DNA from: Chloroflexota bacterium
GTDB taxonomy: Bacteria > Chloroflexota > Limnocylindria > Limnocylindrales > CSP1-4
Reading direction: 5' to 3'
DNA length: 6,345 nt
Assembly (NCBI GenBank): GCA_021789355.1
Contig: JAJYJR010000352.1
Coordinates: 1-6,345, forward strand
Made by a program: the position numbers and the translations under genes
The notes under the pieces: model-generated
Seen by the model: only the letters and a program-made list of their open reading frames with translations
Databases searched by the model: none
What the model was told of the DNA's origin: nothing
Shown here: piece after piece, positions 1 to 4,216 of the stretch
Layout of the letters: each line of letters begins with the position of its first letter
Numbering within the stretch: the stretch's first letter is position 1

Positions 1-511
1 CGAGGGGAGCCGCCCGCTGCTGGTCGAGGTGCAGGCGCTGGTGGCGCCCGCGGCATACGGGGTGCCGAGGCGGACCGCGACCGGGGTCGACCAGAACCGG
101 CTCGCGCTGCTCCTGGCGGTGCTTGCCCGGCGGGCCGGCATCGCGCTGGCGTCGCACGACGTCTACGCCAGCGTCGCCGGCGGGCTCGCCATCGAGGAAC
201 CCGCGCTCGATCTTCCGCTCGCGCTGGCCCTGACCTCGTCGCTGCGGGATCGCCCGGTGCTCCCGGGCACCGTGGCCGCCGGGGAGATCGGTCTCCTCGG
301 CGAGCTGCGACCGGTGACGGGACTCGGCCGGCGCCTCCGCGAGGCGGAACGGCTGGGATTCGAACGGGCGATCGTGCCGGCCGAACGGGGAGGGTCCGAG
401 GAGCGCCAGCCGGACCGCATCGGGCGCCTGCGCGTGGTGAGCTGCCGCACCCTGCGCGAAGCCGTAGGGCTCGCGCTGGCGCCGGCGGCGGCAGCGCCGG
501 TCGGATCCTGA
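1..511 (+). CDS. radA: DNA repair protein RadA (Sms), C-terminal Lon-like domain, 5'-partial
   Basis: The window opens inside this gene; the reading frame begins at base 2 and gives 169 residues up to the TGA at 509-511. RadA is a cytosolic RecA-like ATPase that promotes branch migration and processing of recombination intermediates. The zinc finger, Walker motifs and KNRFG motif lie upstream and cannot be seen. What remains is the Lon-protease-like domain: PLLVEVQALV, then YGVPRRTATGVDQNRLALL, DVYASVAGG, and the closing GEIGLLGELRPV and RLGFERAIVPAE stretches, which are diagnostic of RadA. Where Lon proteases have a catalytic serine (GPSAG), this protein reads EEPALDL, so the fold is non-proteolytic, as is usual for RadA. 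It ends 56 bp before the PIN-TRAM gene; in Bacillus disA would come next, and it is absent here. Identification is secure from motif order. Confidence 0.95.
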   Translation, partial: EGSRPLLVEVQALVAPAAYGVPRRTATGVDQNRLALLLAVLARRAGIALASHDVYASVAGGLAIEEPALDLPLALALTSSLRDRPVLPGTVAAGEIGLLGELRPVTGLGRRLREAERLGFERAIVPAERGGSEERQPDRIGRLRVVSCRTLREAVGLALAPAAAAPVGS

Positions 512-546
512 TCCCAGACCGCGGCGGGCCCGGGCGGGCAGGGCCC
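498..546 (+). terminator. GC-rich hairpins at and after the radA stop; possible weak terminator
   Basis: Two stems can be drawn. CGGTC-GGAT (498-506) pairs with ATCC (511-514) and GACCG (517-521) across a 2-nt bulge, enclosing a CCTG loop and the radA stop. Downstream, GGGCCC at 526-531 pairs with GGGCCC at 541-546 around a 9-nt loop. Neither is followed by a T-run, so neither is a classical intrinsic terminator. In a genome this GC-rich, such stems also arise by chance. Their position between radA and a candidate promoter at 552-557 is the only contextual support. Confidence 0.2.
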
Positions 547-551
547 TGTGG

Positions 552-557
552 TACGCT
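552..557 (+). promoter_or_regulatory. Candidate -10 box (TACGCT) for the yacL-ispDF-cysS-rlmB operon, possibly leaderless
   Basis: TACGCT fits the TANNNT -10 pattern common in GC-rich bacteria. Its last base lies 10 nt before the A of the ATG at 568, so transcription would begin about 0-4 nt upstream of the start codon or at it. No Shine-Dalgarno sequence lies upstream of that ATG, which agrees with a leaderless or nearly leaderless mRNA. The region 17 bp upstream (about 529-534, CCCGGG) has no recognisable -35 box, so the call rests on the -10 hexamer and its spacing. The promoter at the right-hand end of the window has a similar GGTACNNT core. Confidence 0.4.
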
Positions 558-567
558 CGCCTGCCGG

Positions 568-1629
568 ATGTCCAGATTTGTACGAGTGCTGGGCGCGATC
601 CTCGGCATGCTGGTCGGCCTCCAGCTCGCGTCGCTGGACGTGGGCGGCAGGGGGCTGTTCAGCGAGACGCCCAGCGGTAACTTCCTGCTCGCGGTGTGGG
701 TCGTCGCGTGGCTCGCGGTCGGCTTCCTGATCCTGCCCTACCTGACCATCGAGCCGGCCGGGTGGCTGATCCGCGGCGTGCGCACGCTCTCGACCGGCGA
801 GTTCGTGACGGCCATCGCGGGGCTCCTGATCGGGCTCCTGATGGGGCTCTTGCTGGGCCTGCCGCTCGCGCGCTTTCCCGATCCCTACGGCCGCTACCTG
901 CCCATCGGCGTGTCGCTCGTCCTGGGGCTGGGGATGCTGGGGCTCACCGTGGCCAAGCGGCACGACCTGGCCGAGGCGATCGAAGCGCTGGGCCTGATCC
1001 CCGCCCATCGCGAACCGGCGGTGCCGCCGGGCGCCCCGTTCATCGTCGTCGACACCAGCGCCATCATCGACGGCCGCATCGCCGACGTCGTGGCGAGCGG
1101 GTTCCTCTTCGGCACCCTGATCGTTCCCCGCTTCGTGCTGGCCGAGCTCCAGTACATCGCGGACCAGTCCGACGCCCGGAAGCGGGCGCGCGGCCGCCGC
1201 GGTCTGGACATCCTCAACGAGCTCCGGCGCAGTGACCGGATCAAGGTCGAGATCAGCGAGGAGGACCCGCCGGGGATCCCGGAGGTGGATGCCAAGCTCG
1301 TGGCGGTCGCCAGGACCCGTGGCGGCGCCATCCTGACCAACGACCTGAACCTGAACAAGGTCGCCGAGCTCGAGGGGCTCCGGGTGCTCAATGTGAACTC
1401 CCTCGCCAACGCGGTGAAGCCGGCGTTTCTCCCGGGCGACCAGATCCACGTCCACGTGATCCAGGAGGGCAAGGAGCCCGGGCAGGGGGTGGCGTTCCTG
1501 GACGACGGGACAATGATCGTGGTCGAGGGAGGCGCACGCCGCATGGACCGTGAGCTGAGCGTCACAGTCACGCGCGTGCTCCAGACGGTGGCCGGCCGGA
1601 TGGTCTTCGCCCAGCCCGTGGACGACTGA
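568..1629 (+). CDS. yacL: Membrane-anchored PIN-TRAM domain protein (YacL-like putative RNase)
   Basis: 353 residues. Four hydrophobic segments (about 3-23, 38-60, 78-100, 111-129) form an N-terminal membrane anchor. A PIN domain follows at about 157-283, opening with FIVVDTSAIIDGRI. Its four acidic metal-binding positions are intact: D162, E193 (LAELQ), D241 (EVDAKL) and D259 (TNDLN). A C-terminal TRAM domain spans about 286-348 (PGDQIHVHVIQEG... TVTRVLQTVAGRMVFA). PIN domains are usually Mg2+-dependent endoribonucleases and TRAM domains bind RNA, so a membrane-tethered RNase acting on the cytosolic side is likely; the substrate is unknown. Length, architecture and position between radA and ispD match Bacillus YacL. 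The ATG at 568 begins just before the first membrane segment and lacks a Shine-Dalgarno site. The stop abuts the GTG of ispDF, suggesting translational coupling. Family assignment is firm; function is inferred. Confidence 0.92.
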   Translation: MSRFVRVLGAILGMLVGLQLASLDVGGRGLFSETPSGNFLLAVWVVAWLAVGFLILPYLTIEPAGWLIRGVRTLSTGEFVTAIAGLLIGLLMGLLLGLPLARFPDPYGRYLPIGVSLVLGLGMLGLTVAKRHDLAEAIEALGLIPAHREPAVPPGAPFIVVDTSAIIDGRIADVVASGFLFGTLIVPRFVLAELQYIADQSDARKRARGRRGLDILNELRRSDRIKVEISEEDPPGIPEVDAKLVAVARTRGGAILTNDLNLNKVAELEGLRVLNVNSLANAVKPAFLPGDQIHVHVIQEGKEPGQGVAFLDDGTMIVVEGGARRMDRELSVTVTRVLQTVAGRMVFAQPVDD

Positions 1630-2790
1630 GTGGACCGCGGATCGGTCGACGCGGTGGTCGTGGCCGCCGGAGCGAGCACGCGCATGGCTGGCGACGACAA
1701 GCTGGCCGCGCCGCTCCTGGGGCGCCCGCTGCTCGCCTGGACGCTGGACGCGCTCGCATCCGCGTCCAGCGTGCGCCGGCTCGTCGTGGTGACGGCGCCG
1801 TCCCGGGTCGACGACCTGGCCGCTCAGCCATGGCTGCGATCCCACGACGCGCGGGTGGTGGCCGGTGGGGCCCGGCGCCAGGAATCCGTGGCGGCCGGCG
1901 TGGCAGCCACCGAGACGGCGGTGGTCCTGGTGCATGACGGGGCCCGCCCGCTGGTGACCCCCGCCCTGGTCGACGCGGTCGCGCTGGCCGCCGAGACCGA
2001 CGGGGCGGCAATCCCGACGGTGCCGGTGGCCGAGACGCTGAAACGAGTGTCCGGCCGTCGCGTCGGGGAGACCGTGGATCGGTCCGGTCTCGCTGCGGCC
2101 CAGACGCCGCAGGGCGCGCGCCGCGTACTGCTGGAGGAGGCATGGTCGCGCTTCCCCGCGAGCGACCCGCGCGAGTTCACCGACGAGGCGGCCCTCCTGG
2201 AGGCCGCGGGGATCCCTGTCACCGCCGTTCCGGGGGAGGCGGCGAACCTCAAGGTCACCGTGCCCGAGGACCTGGAACGCGCCGAGGCGATGCTGGCATC
2301 GCGTGCGGGTGCGCCCCGGGTGGGGCATGGTGCCGACGAGCACCCGTTCGGCGAGGGGACGGGCCTTGCGCTGGGGGGAATCGTCATCGAGGGCGCTCCC
2401 CGCCTCCGCGGTCACTCCGACGGGGACGCGGCGCTCCACGCAGTGGCCGACGCGCTCCTGGGCGCCGTGGGCCTGGGCGACCTCGGCCGGGTGTTCCCCG
2501 CGGGCGACCCGGCGACGCGGGGCATCGCCAGCGGCGAGCTCCTCCGGGCGGTGGTCGCGCAGGTCGCCGCAGCCGGCTGGCGCGCGGCCGCGGTGGATGT
2601 CACGATTCGCGGGGCACGGCCCCGGTTCGGTCCGGTCCGTCTCGGCGCCATGCGCGACGCGATCGCGGCGCTGGTCGACCTGAGGCCCGAGGCGGTCGAG
2701 GTGAAGGCGTCGACGGGCAACCTGATCGGCTACGAGGGGGCCGGCCGGGGCATCGCGGCGACAGCTCTGGTGACGGTGAGGCGACGATGA
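1630..2790 (+). CDS. ispDF: Bifunctional IspD/IspF (MEP cytidylyltransferase / MECDP synthase)
   Basis: A 386-residue fusion of two enzymes of the non-mevalonate isoprenoid pathway. Residues about 5-226 are IspD (CTP + 2-C-methylerythritol 4-phosphate to CDP-ME). They show the nucleotide loop VVAAGASTRM with K24, GGARRQESV, HDGARP (D103), QTPQ (159-162), FTDEA and NLKVTVPEDL (K208). Residues about 229-384 are IspF (cyclisation of CDP-ME 2-phosphate to MECDP), with metal ligands D236, H238 (GADEHPF) and H270 (GHSDGDAALH) plus GLGDLGRVFP. The linker is only a few residues. The intervening enzyme, IspE, is not in the window. The C-terminal IspF signature is altered: N364 sits where a metal-binding Glu is usual, and GAGRGIA replaces GRGEGIA. 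The GTG at 1630 directly follows the upstream TGA with no clear Shine-Dalgarno site, and the nucleotide loop starting near residue 9 leaves no room for a later start. Fusions of this kind are known, for example in Alphaproteobacteria. Confidence 0.95.
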   Translation: MDRGSVDAVVVAAGASTRMAGDDKLAAPLLGRPLLAWTLDALASASSVRRLVVVTAPSRVDDLAAQPWLRSHDARVVAGGARRQESVAAGVAATETAVVLVHDGARPLVTPALVDAVALAAETDGAAIPTVPVAETLKRVSGRRVGETVDRSGLAAAQTPQGARRVLLEEAWSRFPASDPREFTDEAALLEAAGIPVTAVPGEAANLKVTVPEDLERAEAMLASRAGAPRVGHGADEHPFGEGTGLALGGIVIEGAPRLRGHSDGDAALHAVADALLGAVGLGDLGRVFPAGDPATRGIASGELLRAVVAQVAAAGWRAAAVDVTIRGARPRFGPVRLGAMRDAIAALVDLRPEAVEVKASTGNLIGYEGAGRGIAATALVTVRRR

Positions 2791-2791
2791 C

Positions 2792-4216
2792 GTGGCGCGG
2801 CAGATGAGCTTGCGGTTGACCAACACGCTCACGGGACGGCCCGAGGCGTTCGTGCCGCTGGAGCCCGGCCACGTCCGCATGTACAGCTGCGGCCCCACGG
2901 TCTACGCGCCGGCCCACGTGGGCAACTTCCGCAGCTTCCTGTTCGCCGACGTCCTGCGCCGGTACCTCGCCTGGCAGGGGCTCGCGGTCACCTGGGTGAT
3001 GAACATCACCGACGTCGACGACAAGATCATCCGGGACGCCCGGCGGGAGGGCGTCGAGATCGCCGAGCTGACCGAGCGGTACACGGAGGCGTTTCTCGAC
3101 GATGCCCGGCTGCTGCGCATGACGCCGCCCGACGTCATGCCCCGCGCGACCCAGCACATCCCCGACATGGTGGCGCTGATCGAACGGCTCATCGCGGACG
3201 GCCACGCCTACCGCACCGACGACGGTTCGATCTTCTTCCGGATCGCGAGCTGGCCGGGGTATGGGCGGCTTGCGCGCCTCGACCCGACCCGGCAGCGGGT
3301 CGGGGAGCGCGTCGAGTCGGACGAGTACGACAAGGACGACGTCCGCGATTTCGCGGTCTGGAAGGGCCCCAGGGAGGGCGAGCCGAGCTGGGACACCGCG
3401 ATCGGGGCAGGCCGGCCGGGGTGGCACATCGAGTGCTCCGCGATGAGCATGCGCTACCTCGGTCCCACGTTCGACATCCACACCGGTGGGGTCGACCTCG
3501 TGTTTCCGCACCACGAGGACGAGATCGCCCAGTCCGAGGCCGCCACCGGCAGGCAATTCGTGCGGACATGGCTCCATTGCGCTCACCTGCAGATGGGTGG
3601 CGAGAAGATGGCCAAGCGGACGGGCAACATCGAGCGCCCGGGCGACGTGTACGCGCGCGGCTTCTCGCCCCGTGCCCTCCGGTACGCGCTGATAGCCGCG
3701 CAGTACCGGGCTCCCCTCGAGTTCGGCGACGACTCGCTCCGCGCCGCGGCGTCGGCAGTCGACCGGCTGGCGACCGCGCTCGCTGCACTCGACGCCTACA
3801 GCAGCGACGCTCCGGACGACCCGACGCTGCCGGCGCTCCTCGCGGACACCCGCGCCAGGTTCGCGGCCGCGCTCGACGACGACCTCAACATCTCTCCTGC
3901 CCTCGCCGCGGTCTTCGACCTGGTACGGGAACTCAACCGGCGGGTCGACACGCGTGCCCTGTCGACGGCGGATGCCGGGTCGGCGGCGACGTTCCTGCGC
4001 GACCTGGACCGGGTGCTGGACGTCATGGAGGAGGAACCGGACGTGCTTGAACCGGAGCTGGCGGCCATGCTGGACGAGCGGGCCGCCGCTCGGGCGCGCC
4101 GTGACTGGGCCATCTCGGACCGGCTTCGCGACGATCTCGCGAACCGGGGCGTGCTGATCGAAGACACGCGCGACGGCCAGCGCTGGCGCCGGACCGCGGA
4201 GGCGCACCGTGGCTGA
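2792..4216 (+). CDS. cysS: Cysteinyl-tRNA synthetase
   Basis: 474 residues, normal length for CysRS, the cytosolic class I enzyme that charges tRNA-Cys. Zinc ligands are all present: C33 (YSCGPTVY), C215 ([10 protein letters not shown]), H240 and E244 ([13 protein letters not shown]). The HIGH signature is HVGN (42-45), followed by FADVLRRYL and [10 protein letters not shown]. The KMSKS loop reads KMAKR (272-276), which is atypical. The C-terminal helical and anticodon-binding part is complete, ending in [13 protein letters not shown] and [13 protein letters not shown], which rules out the shorter mycothiol ligase MshC. GTG 2792 lies 1 nt after the ispDF stop and 10 nt after GAGG (2778-2781). 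The ATG at 2804 would give [16 protein letters not shown], the typical family N-terminus, but has no Shine-Dalgarno site nearby; the choice changes only four residues. The 3' end overlaps rlmB by 8 nt. The gene is almost certainly cotranscribed with its neighbours. Confidence 0.96.
   Translation: MARQMSLRLTNTLTGRPEAFVPLEPGHVRMYSCGPTVYAPAHVGNFRSFLFADVLRRYLAWQGLAVTWVMNITDVDDKIIRDARREGVEIAELTERYTEAFLDDARLLRMTPPDVMPRATQHIPDMVALIERLIADGHAYRTDDGSIFFRIASWPGYGRLARLDPTRQRVGERVESDEYDKDDVRDFAVWKGPREGEPSWDTAIGAGRPGWHIECSAMSMRYLGPTFDIHTGGVDLVFPHHEDEIAQSEAATGRQFVRTWLHCAHLQMGGEKMAKRTGNIERPGDVYARGFSPRALRYALIAAQYRAPLEFGDDSLRAAASAVDRLATALAALDAYSSDAPDDPTLPALLADTRARFAAALDDDLNISPALAAVFDLVRELNRRVDTRALSTADAGSAATFLRDLDRVLDVMEEEPDVLEPELAAMLDERAAARARRDWAISDRLRDDLANRGVLIEDTRDGQRWRRTAEAHRG
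4198..4202 (+). promoter_or_regulatory. Shine-Dalgarno site (GGAGG) that fixes the rlmB start
   Basis: GGAGG lies within the end of cysS, 6 nt before the GTG at 4209, which is near-ideal spacing. It is the clearest ribosome binding site in the window. It matters because it supports translation of the unusual N-terminal extension of RlmB, as opposed to initiation close to the methyltransferase core, for example at GTG 5247, which lacks a comparable site. Confidence 0.7.

Noticed and set aside
548..730. Short open frame starting at GTG 548 overlapping the yacL start
   Set aside because: It lies in a different register from a clearly conserved membrane/PIN gene, and its translation has no protein-like features.
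2816..2845. TTGACC at 2816 considered as a promoter within cysS
   Set aside because: It encodes part of the conserved CysRS N-terminus (L-T-N), and no -10-like hexamer occurs at 16-19 bp downstream.
163..2898. 911-codon open frame on the minus strand opposite radA, yacL and ispDF
   Set aside because: It lies opposite three well-identified genes, its translation is His/Arg/Gly/Pro-rich with no recognisable domain, and GC-rich codon bias commonly leaves such antisense frames open.
2792..4216. Possibility that cysS is mshC (mycothiol cysteine ligase)
   Set aside because: The complete C-terminal anticodon-binding region and full 474-residue length are present; MshC lacks that domain.
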